The notes under the pieces: model-generated | Databases searched by the model: none | Told to the model about the DNA's origin: nothing | What the model saw: the letters and a program-made list of their open reading frames with translations, nothing else | From: Tomocerus qinae | Lineage: Eukaryota > Arthropoda > Collembola > Entomobryomorpha > Tomoceridae | NCBI GenBank assembly: GCA_020055645.1 | Contig: CM034550.1 | Location: 11,731,001 to 11,795,000, forward strand | Length of the DNA: 64,000 bases | Direction of reading: 5' to 3' | Translations under genes and position numbers: made by a program | In this document: piece after piece, positions 37,901 to 51,464 of the stretch | Numbering within the stretch: position 1 is the first letter of the stretch | How the letters are laid out: every line of letters begins with the position of its first letter

Positions 37901-39405
37901 GTTTGGAAGGATAAAGAGTAAAAAATATACATAGCCTTGTTTAGTAAAGATGTTTAGGAGATTGAGCATAGGAGTTTATGAGATAGGAGTGAGAGATATA
38001 GATCAGGATTGGACAATGTCATGTTATGTTGGTAGTCTTGAAACGGATTTTGTTCTAAAATGACAGTGCAGAAGGGAAATAAATATTATTGGGACGGAGT
38101 CACAAGAGACGAGAGTAATGAATGAATTTATCACATTCCTGGAATAGCTAACGGGTGATATTAGTACACATTCAATTCCCGAATTTCACACTACCCTTAC
38201 TTCCCTCCAACTTACTACTCCGCACTTCAGTCTGTGTGAATACCTAAATATCCCATAATCATCCACCCATTATTCTCTTCCCACTCACTCCTTCATTCCA
38301 TATACTAAACAACAATCAAACTAAACAGATTCTGGATAAAGTTTCAAACACCAGGGCAAAATATAAATACATGACCTTCATAATTCATGTATTTATCCTA
38401 AATAAATAACCTAAAATATTACAACGCATTTTACTTTGAAATTATCTACCATTTTACTGGAAATTAATTTTTAATATTTACAAAATGTCATTAGTAATAA
38501 TTAAAAATGGGTGATTCTTCTACGGAACTTCGTTACTATTATCTGCATAATCATACTATGGTGTATTTTTATTTGGTAAATTACATACTGAATGGGGTAA
38601 AACCAAATGCAGAAAAACAAGAAATGAATTTAAATGTGAAATGAATGTGTAAAAAATAAGATGATAATTTTGGTTGGATAAAGTTAGGAATTAGTTGTGT
38701 GTGTTGGGATGTGTAATGCAATGTAATTGGAGAGATAGGAGGACGTCTGTAAAGGAAAACTAACGAAAGTGCGTTGCATTTCTTTGAGTTTCATTTATTG
38801 TCAGCCGTGTTGATTGTTAGTTCGCCTTCCCTCACGTCTGCACACAGAACAGAACAACGTCGACAATTATTCCAGCCTTATTCTTCTGTGATGAAATAAA
38901 ACGGGTTTGGATGGAGAGAGAGAGGAGAAAGAAATTCCATTCCTGCACGTCCAACCAAACCATCCTTTCTTTGCATATAGGTAGTTGGTAACCAATCCTC
39001 GATATCATCATCCGCTTTTAGTGTAGGAAAACAGAGTCTGGTAGTGAACGTGACAAGGAAAACTTTGCCTTGTCTCCCGACTCTCTAATGAAAAATATTA
39101 TTTCATCGATTTGTTTGCGTACTTTTCATGGAATTCTCTCTTATTCTCCTCTCTGGATAAATGCTATGATTGCATTGTGATCATGGAATGAAGGCATCGT
39201 AAATATTTCGCTTACGACGCCGATTATCATGCGACGAGAGTCATTCTCCTTTTCACACGCTCCTAACCACCAATGTTACCAGGAATCATAAAATTCCACT
39301 TTCAAAGGACCTTATACCTTCATTAGTCCTATTTTATACTCTCTTAATAGATACATACACTAGTAGTATATCTTCCTACACCACGTTAACCCATTGGACA
39401 AGGTA
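34923..39405. other. Gene-free stretch with repeated skew flips
   Basis: No coding region. On the plus strand G-rich blocks (about 35,930-36,340 and 37,860-38,120) alternate with C-rich ones (about 35,340-35,740, 36,600-36,910, 37,000-37,260 and 38,160-38,340). A short CT tract lies at 36,692-36,708. Confidence 0.4.
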
Positions 39406-39408
39406 AGG

Positions 39409-39815
39409 ACTTATCTTATGAAATCGCAAAGACTGCAACGTTGCAATCTCATGATTCGTCATAAAAATAGAAGGTAGACACATTTAGATGTTGCCATTTA
39501 GTAAAGTCTTTCAAAACTACTCACGATTTACAATTCCTCGAGTTTTTGCAATAAAACCGCGAAAAAATCTAACCTAAATTAAAAATAAATGCAAAAATTC
39601 ATGATTTACTGATTCTTTGCAGAATTGCAAGGTTTTAAAACGTCAATTTTCTTAAGGGATCCCAAAATTGCAATTTAAAACTTTGCAAAATTAAATGGGC
39701 GGGTTTTTGGGCGGATTTTTTGGTATCAAATAGCAAAAACCATACCAGAAACCCAAAAAGGTGGGTTTTTACTGCAACGTTGCGATCTTGACTCGCGATT
39801 TCGTGAAATAAGTAT
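39409..39815. repeat. Candidate short inverted-repeat element
   Basis: The left end (39,409-39,446) and the inverted right end (39,770-39,815) share ACTTAT, GAAATCGC and the self-complementary GCAACGTTGC in the same order, with mismatches and indels between. The body is AT-rich and non-coding. This could be an old MITE; no target duplication was seen. Confidence 0.3.
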
Positions 39816-42800
39816 ATAAACAAATTAGGCTTAACGAGTTGTACTACTGCAAAAATATTTTCTGACAAGTTGTATGTTTTTGAGGGAGTAAATACAAATG
39901 ATTCAGCAGTTTAAGGTAGGAATCCATTCGAAAATTAGTGGTTTGCTAGAAATTGCATAAATGTTGATATTGTAACGAAAATATGATGAATGAAAGGATT
40001 TTCATGAAGAAGGAATTTAGAAAGGGAAAGGTAGGAAGTAGGAAGATGTTAGTTTGAGTCAGCGTTTATTAAGTAGGATAACCTGAATCCGCTTTTCTCA
40101 TCTTTGGGTTTAATTAAAACGTAGGAAACCATAAGTAGAATGATGGTGTCTTTATTTTATCTGTCGGAAATGTAAATATTAAAGTTATATAAGTTTTGAG
40201 GGAAGTTTCGTTGTCGGATGCTGTGACACTCGTGTCAGTCCTTGTAATTTGCATGTGTACTCTCATCCCAACTCGACAAGTATTGTCTTCTTTACTCCTT
40301 CCTTTCATCTTTTCTATCTATTCGTGGTGATGGTGCTCAGACATTGTTTATTGGACTCTTTAAGCAAATAACTCTCTTAGCGCTTTGTGTGTAAGCAATT
40401 TCTACTCTTTGTCCTCATTTTCCATTCTCCCCTTTCTCAGACCTTACCTTTGTCTAATATTCACAAGTAACCATACTAAGTCAAAGCTACAAAAATTAAC
40501 GTTGTTAAACCATCTACCAATACAATTACTAAACATCAATATTTATCACCTACTACAAGCTCATTTTACACTTTGATCCTTGATTAAAGATACCTAGATA
40601 CTAATTACCAGATCTGCGATATACACTTTAATAACTATTTTTTTGCATTTTTATGTTTCAAGATGCTCTTCCAGGATTTTTCAAGCATATTTTGACATTT
40701 TACGCATAGAATGCCTAATTGTGCATCTAAATCCACTAAAGGACGAATAAATGCATATTTTTGAATTTATTATTTCATTTTTGTGTTTAATAATGTAGCC
40801 CAAAGGTTTTTACAAGCTCTAATCTATTAATTTAAACTATCTGTAAATGTAGATCAATCATACTTCTCTCTTGCAAAGCACTATTCATTTTTATGAGAAA
40901 ATTCGCAATATGACTCTAAAATTAGAATGAAATAGGAAAATAACTTTTGCACGAAGAATGGAAGTAGTTATTTGTTTATCGTATATGCAGAAACAACAAA
41001 TTACAAAAGTCGTAGCAAGAAATCATTTTTAAAGGAAATGTTTGAAGAAATTAATTCTGTCGCAATTAACTTTGAGATTCCGCTTTAGATAGTTGAATAA
41101 TGATTTTAGATTCGAGTTAACTATTGTATAGGCTGTATATAGCTTTGAAATAGTATGATTTAGCACAATTATGAAATCTGTATGTAGTGTGTGCGTAAAT
41201 ATCTATTTTAGGAGAAGACAATGGTAGAGAGAGAGACAAGTTTTTTTGAAGAAATGTCGTTTGTATCTGCGTACTAAGAATAAGAGGATGGAAGAAGAAA
41301 GACAAGTAAAGTGAAAATCAAAGTGCTCAACTCGGCAGAAAATTTCCACGAGTGAAATGTAAATAAAAGTAAATGTTTACCAGGCCGAGGCAAACATTGA
41401 ACACATCACAGAGATGTAAAAAACAGTCCATATTATCATAATCCTATTTCCTCCTATTTTAACTCTTAACAATTCAGTTTAAATTTAGCTATAGTTAAAA
41501 TAGGTTAAAATTTGGGATTAGAAAATTAAAAAAATGAATCTTAGCTTTTGTAAAATATAAAATAATTAGAGCATTGTGATTTTAATTTGTATGAATTTGT
41601 GGCGGTTGTGATGGAATGGTTTTGATTTAAGTGTGGCTGTTGTATAGACAATAGTAGGTACTTGTAGCATGTTATGGAGAGAATAGAGAGAGTGGAAAGA
41701 GTAGCTGGTTGGATGACGTAGACAGAAAATAGGCTGTTTTCCCTGTGCCCACTGCACAATAGAAAACAGATAAATAAATGTCAAAGAACACTACCTACTA
41801 CTAGTGTATACTCATCCACATGGAGTATAAGAGAGAAAGCTGCTGAAATGAAATAAACTACAAGTTTAAATCACACTTCAAAGTACAAAGAATATTGCTT
41901 CTGCATCAGCAGTCTTAAATTATATTCTGGCTCTGTCAACAACCAAATATTCATTTAACATCAAGCCTTCTCTTTTTCTATAACCAGCAACTACTACACA
42001 TACCACTTCTAAAAACGTACATGTGTTACATTGTTTTTCGACTTTTCAACATACCCTTAAAATCTCTTCACAATAACAATACCACAGATATCAAATCCCA
42101 CTCTTATCATTTCTACAAGTATTCTACATACATGAGAAAAACCTTTTGTTTAGAACAATAGCTTCAGCGTGAAAAATTTAATAACAAATATGAAATAATA
42201 TTAAAACTATAATACTATACCACTATATACGCTATAAACCCATCTACATAATAATTCTGGACTACAGGCTAAGTAATACTGTTTATAGTAATAGGGTAAC
42301 CATTTTAGTCTTGAATAACCAATTATTACCTTTTAAACCTTGATATTTGTATTTTTATATACATTTTACTACATTGACTTTAGAACTTAAAACGAGAGTC
42401 TTATCTTATCTAATTACAATAATATATTTCAAAAAACAGGAATAATGAAATTATTGATACATGGTGCATAAAATGCATTAAATAATGATTTTCAAAATGT
42501 ATTTCTGTAAAAGGATTAAATAACATCAACATAAATATCAAGTTCAAAATAGAGACTATATAGTGTATAGTTAGGGGTTTAAGCAGTAAATGTGGAAGTA
42601 AATAATAGATTTTTTACCATTTAAGATTACCAATGATTTATATTGTCAAGTTAGCACGAGTTGACAACAGAAAAAATAGTTTGTTTCTTTATCTCGGGCA
42701 AAGGGACATTTTGAATAAAAGACATGTAAAAAGACCTTTTTTACATCTGCTGGTCCCTAACACAACTCTATATCTTTATTATTGTATTTAGTGCAAAGGT

Positions 42801-43873
42801 ATTTGTATTAGTATGAAGGAAAATGCTCAAAATAGGTAAAGATTGTAAATTGTAACTGATTGATAAGTAGTATGGGTATAGGATAGCATCAATTATAGAA
42901 ATCAGTGTGAGGATCAGTAAAAATAGTGAAAATGATGTTGTTGAGGAATAGTCCGCAAGAAATACTTGACAGTTCACACGAACGATTGCATCCTTTTGAA
43001 TGAAGAATAAAACTTGGATAGCTCTATTGCTTTGTGTGTCATGTCAGCATGAGCAAACTATTTGTGAAGCAAGTATGAAGAGGAGGGTGCGTTTACACAC
43101 TCAATCTATTAGTAATATATTTTTTAGTATTATATAGAGGATGTATTTAAGTACTTCATTAAATACTTGAATTATCGTAGGACGTACGGAGTTATTTTAT
43201 GTATTGAGAAATCTGCGGGAAAATAGGCTGTAAATATTTGTATCTATATTTATTTACATTGGTTTGATATGTTTGAATGGTTTGATAGGTTTGCTTTGGT
43301 CTACCATTTAAAACGATCTCATCTGGTTGACTATTTGTATTTCTCTAAGTTCATTCATTCATTTATACAATGATATGAATAAAGGGAGAGAGAGAGGCTT
43401 TAAGCTGACGGACGGATGATCAACGCTTAAATTCGGGTCTACAATTTAGAGGATTCATCACAAACAGCTAAGTATATTATTGTTATTATATTCCCCATTC
43501 ATAATATCTCTCAACTCCTAATCTCTCACCCGACCGCTTAACATACATTTATTATGCCGGCTTCCATTCACAAAATTCGTAGCTGTGTTGCTCCAGCCAG
43601 AATATCATTTCTACCATTTGAACGACAGTAATAAAATAATGTTATGTCCATTGAAGAGCAGAATGGAAAAAGTGTCTGTTGTACAATTCACAAAACGTGG
43701 CTCTATCCCTATCTATGATTGTCTAATGAAAGAAGCCGCGTTTAAGCTTTTTTACAATGAAATAGAGCAATAGACACAAAATGCTTTGAATTTTCTATCG
43801 ACTATTTAACTAAAAGGGGATTCAGTGTGTTAAACCAGGCCAAATCAATCTGCAAGCATCAAAAGGAAATATT

Positions 43874-44035
43874 ATGAACAGATCAGCAGCACAATTGTTG
43901 AATGTGGACACAATTGCCCGTAAACAAATGCAGGTAAAAGATAATAAGGAAGTACATAAATCCTTATGGACAGACATAAATATTATATTTAAACATGCGT
44001 TGTATTTAACAAGAGATAAGTACAACGTGCAATAA
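43874..44035 (+). other. Doubtful 53-codon frame
   Basis: The frame from ATG 43,874 has a polar, protein-like composition (NRSAAQLLNVDTIARKQMQ) and includes a possible donor, CAG|GTAAAA, at 43,934. A second open stretch without ATG precedes it at 43,585-43,773 in another frame. They may be pieces of a lost gene or mobile element, or chance in an A-rich stretch. No family recognised. Confidence 0.13.
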
Positions 44036-46760
44036 TAGAAGTGAGTATCAGCCCTTGTATCATTCAGAAAAAGGATTTTTCACGAGCCATTGAATGAGAA
44101 CGAGTCCTTCGTTAGTACTATGTAACTGTAAGGTGGAAATATATACAGGGACACTTATTATTATATCATACACCTTTAAGTACTTATATCTACCTTTAAA
44201 GCTTTATTCATACACATAATAATAGTTTTCACAGTAAATTGAACACGAGTGAATAAATACTGTAATTTGGTAGACATTTATTACCTTCGTGTTTACTATA
44301 CTTACCTGAGCACCCCTATTTGTTACCCCAATTCTCAAAAAACACTTTTGTAACTTTTTGTAACAAATTAAATTGAAAACATACCCATTTATTAAGAGTG
44401 CACCTATTTTAGCTGCTAATATTAATTTAACGTGCATAATCATTTCAAAATATCGAAAATTGTGAAATAATCACAAAATAAATTAATAATCAATGTTTTT
44501 AATGATATAGTTTATTAATCATTTTTGGGGGTTTTGCATAAAATTCAAGAACAAGAAAGTTTCTTGATTCATTTTCATGAATTCTTAATGAATCTAGCTA
44601 TTTAATATTTATCTGGACATTACCACAATACAGAATGCTATTAATCATGTCTTAAATTTATTATTGTAAATATGTATTGAATGGGAGGGATAAATTGGTT
44701 AATGGACCACCATGTAATGGTTAATGATGGGAGTCCTAAGCGATGAAATGACCACAACCTTTTCTAATATTGAATTTATGTAGTGTATTGACAGATCCCT
44801 AATTGTATCAAGTCAATTGCCTAGATAGGAAGTACAATGGATTTACTAGGGGCTCATTTAATTTATACCCTTATAGAATACTGCAGAGGATAATATAGAT
44901 CATGAGAGTATAATAGAGGAAGTCTTGACCACGTCTAAATGGGCTGGTATAATGTCACACAATACTAATGTGTAAAGTGTCAAGCCATATGGCTTATCCC
45001 TAAAGATTTATGGTACAATTCAGAATGCAGATCTTACCTTACATGAAAATAAATTGGAATGGTGAATCCTATCTCATCCAATGTAGTTAGTCAGATCACA
45101 CAGATACAGATTATTACATTCGCGATATAATATTATTCAACAGCCTATCTATCTACCTAGACATTTTTACAAGAATCTCTAGCCAAAAGTTAATTTGACT
45201 TAATCCGGCAATTTAACGCAAAAGCAGTTACGTTATAGAAGGGATAAAACTTGCCTTAAATCCATAACCAATCAAAATTGTCTATAGAAAGAATTTAATC
45301 GACCCCACTAAATTACCCGACTGCACATTTGTCAAACTTTTCATGATTTGTATTCCGTGACACGTATCTTTAAGCTAATACTATTCTACTCATTCTGAAT
45401 ATCTTCATTTCATATCCATTCTGTTATGAATAAACTTCCTAGTTCATTTAATTAAAAAAGCTATAAATTGACTATGGAAGATTGAAAGCAGTCTCAGTCT
45501 CAATTTTAATTGGGAAATAACATTATCCGAACGTAATTAATTGTAATTGTAAACTTTTAATGGTGGGGGGTGGGGACTTCAAGATTCTGATTTCGGGAGA
45601 ATTGCTGAAAACAGATTTTATGGTTTATATTTTGAAATATTAGAATTTGCATAATTTTTTGCATCAATTTGCAATATTTAGAATTTAATGGGTACTTTAC
45701 GGTTATTCCTTCGTAAAATGCTTGAAAATCATTTCTCTTTCATGTTTACCAAAAGAATTTCTTAATAATCAGCCAATCCAAGGCAGCACAATATAAGGTA
45801 CTCTCTTGCCGTAATATTTCAGATAAAAATTAACTTTTTTCATTCTTGGGAATAAAATCGCCATTTTATTCCCAATACTCGTACTTCAGTAAGGTGCCCC
45901 GGATAGGGGACCATAGTTACGGTAGTATAACGGTAACGCACTGCGATTATCGAGAAAAAAAGTGAAGTTTTATTTGAAATATTATGGCAAAAGGCAACCT
46001 GGTTAGGTTATACGTGCCTTGCAGCCAATCAGATGGTTTTTGCAAGTATTATCTATTTTATAAGCTGTTTTGAACTCTATTTCTTTTCAAATTTCTAAAT
46101 TCAGCATTTTAGGGAAACTGATACGTAGTCTTTTACCTTTACCCCTAGTGGAAACCCAATTTAAAATGGGATTTTTTATTTTTGATCGGATTTTTAGGTG
46201 AAAATCAGCTGAGACTGGGACCCCACGATAAGATATTTATAGTTAAGTAGTAAATACAGCTTGGAAAATTCTGACATTATTTACTTCTCTTTTTACAGAT
46301 AATGGTAGTTTTTTTGGAAAGTACATAATGCAGGTATGCATAACAAAAATGAATATTGACTTGCCCTGAAAGAGGGAATTTTTAGGATTGTTTGTATGTA
46401 CGTTGTGGATGAGTGGGTAGAAGAGAAAGTAGAGATAAAGATGTAGAATTTGTACAATAGTCCAATAAAAGAGAAATGCAATGACGGAGTGTAGCCTGAA
46501 GGCTGTGGAAGGGAAGAGTATGAGCCAATAAAGTGATTCTCTTCCAAAATGACACTTTTGCCGTTTTGCCTTGTCTATGTCAACGTAATATGAGGATCGT
46601 GTAGGAAATCCAAATAATTCGTTTTGCTCTCTACACAAAAGTTGTCTGTGTAATCGTAATCCTAATGTGGAGTTGAATACTTATTGTTGGAAAGATATAA
46701 ATACATAGCGAGGCTCACTTCAGTTGACATTTCCACTTCTGTCCTAATATCTTCTCCTTT

Positions 46761-46776
46761 CTCTCTCTCTCTCTCT
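46761..46776. repeat. (CT)n microsatellite
   Basis: A short pure CT run beginning the C-rich side of a skew flip. Similar runs lie at 32,681-32,698 (GA) and 36,692-36,708 (CT), each also near a flip. Confidence 0.8.
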
Positions 46777-47099
46777 GCATACAATAAACACATACGTCGC
46801 AGACAATTTGACGTGCACTCGTTTAAATTCACTAGCCTAAAAATCATTTCTTCGAGTTAAAAAAGAATCCCTTTCTTCTACGCCTAAATTGTAAATTATT
46901 GCAATGATATAAAAACTATTAATTCAGATATTGCAGATTTACAGAAAGAATCAATTCGTATTTTTGCTTGATAAAATTCAAAATTTGTAAAAAAAAAATT
47001 CTCTTGCGGCAAAGGTAAAAGAAATTCCGAAATTTTGAATTGTCTTTTCACTCAAACTTTTCAAAAGATTTAGGTTCAATTTATTAGATTCATTACTTT

Positions 47100-47515
47100 T
47101 AGTCCAAAATCTTAAAAATTTAATTTAATTTTTAACTACCTACCCCCTAATAGGAAGGATTTAAAAAAATATTAAAAATTCGAATAGAATTTTTGATTGC
47201 CAACTGACAACCCCTTAATTAGGGAGATTTAAAAATTATCAAAAATTTGAATCAAATTTTTGACAAATTACCTCTAATTGAGTAGATTTACAAATTATCA
47301 AAAATTCGAATCAAATTTTTGACAAATTACCTCTAATTGAGTAGATTTAAAAATTATCAAAAATTCGAATCAAATTTTTAACTGCCTACCCCTTATTGGG
47401 GGATTTAAAAATTATTAAAAACTCAAATCTTTGAATACCTACCTCTAATTGGAGGGTTATCGAAGTTTTGACTACATACCCCCTAGTTAGGGGGTTTAAA
47501 AATTATTAAAACCAG
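47100..47515. repeat. ~63-bp AT-rich tandem array
   Basis: About six units each contain TTAAAAATTATCAAAAATTC, then GAATCAAATTTTTGAC and ACCTCTAATTGAG or CCCCTTATTGGGGG. The two central copies are almost identical; outer copies are more diverged, as expected of an array that expands from its middle. Confidence 0.85.
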
Positions 47516-47519
47516 TCTA

Positions 47520-50390
47520 AAAAATAATTAATAAGGTTCATGGTATATTTTAAGCATAAGAATTAGTATTTTCTTTGCTGACACTTTTGTGGTAATGAAA
47601 CTATTGGACTACCTAATTACGTAATACAAGTAGGCCTCTCTAAAAGTGAAAAAAGTAGGAAATTTTAGTGCAAAAACGGTAAAAAGTTGTTGAAAGAGGG
47701 TTTTTTGTAGTTGTAATGAGTGTAGATGAATAGAATGGTTGTAGTTGTCAGTGACATATAGTAGATAATATGAGGTCTGTGTGTCCAGATGAGAAAGATG
47801 TGCTTTCACTGTTTCATTTATACATGAGAGCTGATTTGTCTGTAAGTTCTCTGTCGTTATCTATTAGTTCACCTTTCCTTTGCCTCGGAGTGGGTTGTCG
47901 GTTCCGTTTCGTCCTGTCATTGCATTCCTGTATATAGCTGGAAGCGAAACACCATGTAATTTGTCATGATGAGGAAATCCTAGCGTTGTTTAGAAGTGAA
48001 ACAGGGACACCAAATGCATGGATGCAAGAGAATTATTTAGCATCATGTCACATCACAGTCATCAACGCATGCTACGATTCATTTTAATTTATTTTGGAGT
48101 TTGTACACGGACAAACAACTTCTACTCTACAGCTCTGCATACAATCCATGTACATTGTTAAGACGCACAACAAACACTCATTTTCACGTAAACAACCCTT
48201 CCTAACTTCCATACCATCTCCTCTTCACCTAAATAGCAACATTTATATCACTGCATTCGTGGACCGTCAATTATAAACACATTTACAAAACATCCCCGAT
48301 TTTCGGTCTTTTCAAAAAAAAATAGAATTTTTTAAATCTACATTTTTTAATTTTTGATTTCCCCAAAGTTATTCCATTCCAACATATGTTAGACTCAGAT
48401 AATTCAAAAAATAAATTAGATATTGACCTCGCTTAGGTTTTAAATCAATTAATTCTGCAAATTAATTTCTTGTAGAAGTACCAATTTAATTTTCGTGAAA
48501 AAAACTGGAGAAAACTCCAGGGAGCTATTGAAGGGGTAAAAATCAATTTAGCATGCAGTAACGGTAATTTTACAATTAAAATCATCTACAACCGTCTGAA
48601 TCAACCTTTGGAATAATAACCTACCAAATAGAGTGACTTTCTATAGTTCTGTCCAAAAAATTGTAGGATTATCGTCGATTTATATTTTGCATAGGTATTT
48701 AATATACTGTATATACCTACCGTGTATGGCCATGATATTTTACATTGCATAGATAGGAGTTCTTGCAGTTGGGTAGATTCTCATCTTAACAAATTCGAGT
48801 CACTCAACCTCAGCCCAATGATTGATATGTAATTGTAATGTAATCTCTTGTTTTTTCATTTCCATTCCCCACAATGGTCTCTAGAGTATAATCAAATTTT
48901 CCTTTACTCCTCGTTAAATTTTCAACAGCTTTAACACCATTAGTCCTAACAAGCAAATCATGTTACATACAGATAGGCAAATCTCTCTTCGTCGCTTCAA
49001 TGAATCTTGATAAATATGTTTGCAGACTTCACCTAACTTGATGTCTATACCAAAGCAAGAGCACAATAGATATCTATTGAATTGACATATCTATTTTAGT
49101 ATTTGTGTGCATAATTGTTCCTTTTAAGACCATTATTAATTCTACAATATAAATACCTTGCATGTATCTGATAATATAGGTAGTGCAAAAAGGTATTGCA
49201 TATTTGGAATCTGAATTGGGTTGAAGTAAGGCAGTGGTTGCACAAATACCTATTTCTAACTTAATTTTCTTTGTGCATAATTATTATAATCACATTTGGA
49301 TTACCATAAACAATGATATGTGATTTAATGTAGAATGTACCATAATTATTATAATAGTGAAGATAAGATTAAGTTTACAGTGGTCTATTACTTGTTTCAA
49401 CAACCAAAAGTTTTCTGTGTACTTTTAGGCAGAGAATTTTAAAATCCGTTTGGTAAACACGAAATGAATATTGTGATGAAATAGGGCGCATTTATGAAGC
49501 CGACGATGGGCACGAGATAATGAACTTGAGATAGATTTCATGTCAGGAAGCGGCTTTATCATTTCCATAGTCCGAGTCGTTGGTAAAATTAAAGCTTTAC
49601 TTTGTACATTACAAATATATACGTTACCATTCGACATTGTTATAACATTCTACTTAAAATTGTGTTGAAGGCATTTGAAACCATTCAAGTTCAATTGAAA
49701 TCATTCTTTCGTCTGTTCTATAAGTTACAGGGTTATTCAAGTACATAAAATTGTGTACTTTAAGTACTAATGCTTTTCAAGTGATGAAATCAAGGCGATC
49801 AAACCACAAACCTAAGAGAGCTATGGCTTGTGTCTTTTCCTCACTCGCATACACACAGGCAGTTTCAATTCAGTTTTCCAGGACAAGAATAAGGGAGCAA
49901 AGAGCGAGGAGAATGAAACACAAAGAAGTTGGTAAATATGAAAAGGAAACGAGAAGAACATCATCATATAGGGAGAGTCATCATAATCTCTATATCCTCT
50001 TCGTACCACACTAAGCTGTTAAATACACACTTGAACTCCTTCAAATAATTGTGTGCTTTTCTGATAATGCTTACACAAAATGTCCAGAGAGACAGACCTT
50101 CAATCACAGTTACAATTTACAAAACCTTTTTCTGTCCCAGTTCCATATAGTACCTAGATTACTATTTCTTTCGAAGGAATATTATTATCTAAAAATCAAA
50201 TCTATGCAAACTTGGGGTAAACCATACATGACAAGTTTTCAATTACTTAGAAATAAATCACTAATCAGGACTTCTTGTTCGCCTCTTATCATGGATATAG
50301 ATTATTTTCGATATTACGATTATCATAATGCAAGCCTATGTTGTATGTGACCTGAGAGGATGATAATTTAAGACTTTTAATGGGAAATTT
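47520..50390. other. Intergenic with one dispersed repeat piece
   Basis: No gene. At 49,216-49,252 the sequence TGGGTTGAAGTAAGG...GTTGCACAAATACCTAT matches the inverted part of the 13.05-13.7 kb repeat. G-rich at about 47,580-47,870 and C-rich at about 48,100-48,300. Confidence 0.4.
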
Positions 50391-50399
50391 ATCTAAATT

Positions 50400-51100
50400 C
50401 GTTCACATTTCAATACCTTTCGTCGGGCGGGCAGTACGGTGATGTAGATAGCAGAACACAACACGCAAACGCAAAGCAACTTCGAGTTCGTCGAGGTATA
50501 GGGATCCTCTATTCTGAAACCTTATTGCGAGTGTGAGCCACAAAAAGCGCGCAATGTATATACTACAAAACACACGTTGGGGCGGCCCTACTCTTCGCCA
50601 GCTTGAGCATGAAAAATGCTATCTTCCATGTTTTAAATCATAAAAATATGAAATGTTTTTTAAAAATACTGGCTCGTTATTGCAATCATTGTAGGAACAA
50701 AAATATCTTCAAAATGTTCATATGTTGACCAGAATTAATTTTTTAGCATTAAGTGTGCTTTAAAATACAGCTTCCTACGCCCCGGCGTGGCTTTGGTCAT
50801 TTACTTACGCGCCACGCATGAGCAAAGGAATGGAGGGTGCCTATACGAGTCACCAAAAATTATAAGCCAAAAGCATACAACAATCAACAATGAACAACAA
50901 CTTGTTTGTTCTGTTTATTCTGCCATTCTGCGCTGACTGACTGTGACTGTGAGTGCACTGCACAGTGCACACTTCCGCGTTCCATTTCCATTCCAATTTC
51001 CAAATCCAATTTCAAAATCCAATTTCCAAATTCAATTTCCAACTCATATCAAAATATCCTTAACATTTTTTTGATTTTTCAATTACATTCTAACATTGGT
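50400..51100. promoter_or_regulatory. CpG-richer region upstream of the 51.5-kb gene
   Basis: Compared with its surroundings this stretch is rich in CG (for example CGTCGGGCGGGCAG near 50,420 and CGCCCCGGCGTGG near 50,778). It includes a perfect 18-bp palindrome with GTGCACTG arms at 50,953-50,970 and a CCAATTTC-type tandem tract at 50,981-51,042. It likely holds promoter or 5' exon sequence of flanking genes; no start site can be set. Confidence 0.35.
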
Positions 51101-51129
51101 CAACACCATTCACTACTATACCAACTCAC

Positions 51130-51322
51130 CAACTGTTGACTGTACTGCTGACCACAGGGACAAACACTCAAAGTCACTGTCAATGGTCAATCGTTGATCG
51201 TTAGTGTCGTATTGTCGATTTGGAGTAGGGATAGGGACGGATACGGATTGCATATTATCCCAAAGTTGAGGACTAAACACCAAGGTCAAAGATAAAGCTG
51301 GTAAGAAGGTGAAAAGCGACAT
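51130..51322 (-). CDS. Candidate first exon of a divergent secreted-protein gene
   Basis: On the minus strand an ATG at 51,322 opens 64 codons ending at an excellent donor, GTTG|GTGAGT, in phase 1. The N-terminus (SLFTFLPALSLTLVFSPQ) looks like a signal peptide, followed by a polar Thr/Asp/Gln-rich part. It stands head to head with the plus-strand gene at 51,465, 142 bp away. I looked for a phase-compatible second exon to the left and found only an AG-preceded stretch near 50,513 in the wrong phase. The exon is therefore a candidate only; it might also be leader sequence. Confidence 0.3.
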
Positions 51323-51464
51323 GATGTTTTATTTTAATTTAGAATTTATATCGTAGATTCTTTCTGGGTTTGGTGATTTGGTCAATGCCCAATGTAAACC
51401 AATTACACTTCGTTAAAATAATATTTTGACGTTTTTTGAAAACCAGGTTCGACAACCTGTTGCC

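Larger units (their letters stand above)
39820..47095. other. Gene-free stretch with repeated skew flips
   Basis: No gene supported. G-rich to C-rich flips on the plus strand occur around 40,110/40,260, 41,750/41,810, 43,110/43,440 and 46,680/46,700. A palindrome AGCCATATGGCT is at about 44,983. The two frames near 43.6-44.0 kb are listed separately as doubtful. Confidence 0.4.

Noticed and set aside
45890-46225. GGGG/CCCC-rich pieces as possible transposon ends
   Set aside because: The two ends do not align as inverted repeats and there is no target duplication.
49751-50014. 87-codon plus-strand frame, Arg-rich
   Set aside because: No family, no splice context; AGA/AGG-rich stretch gives Arg by composition.
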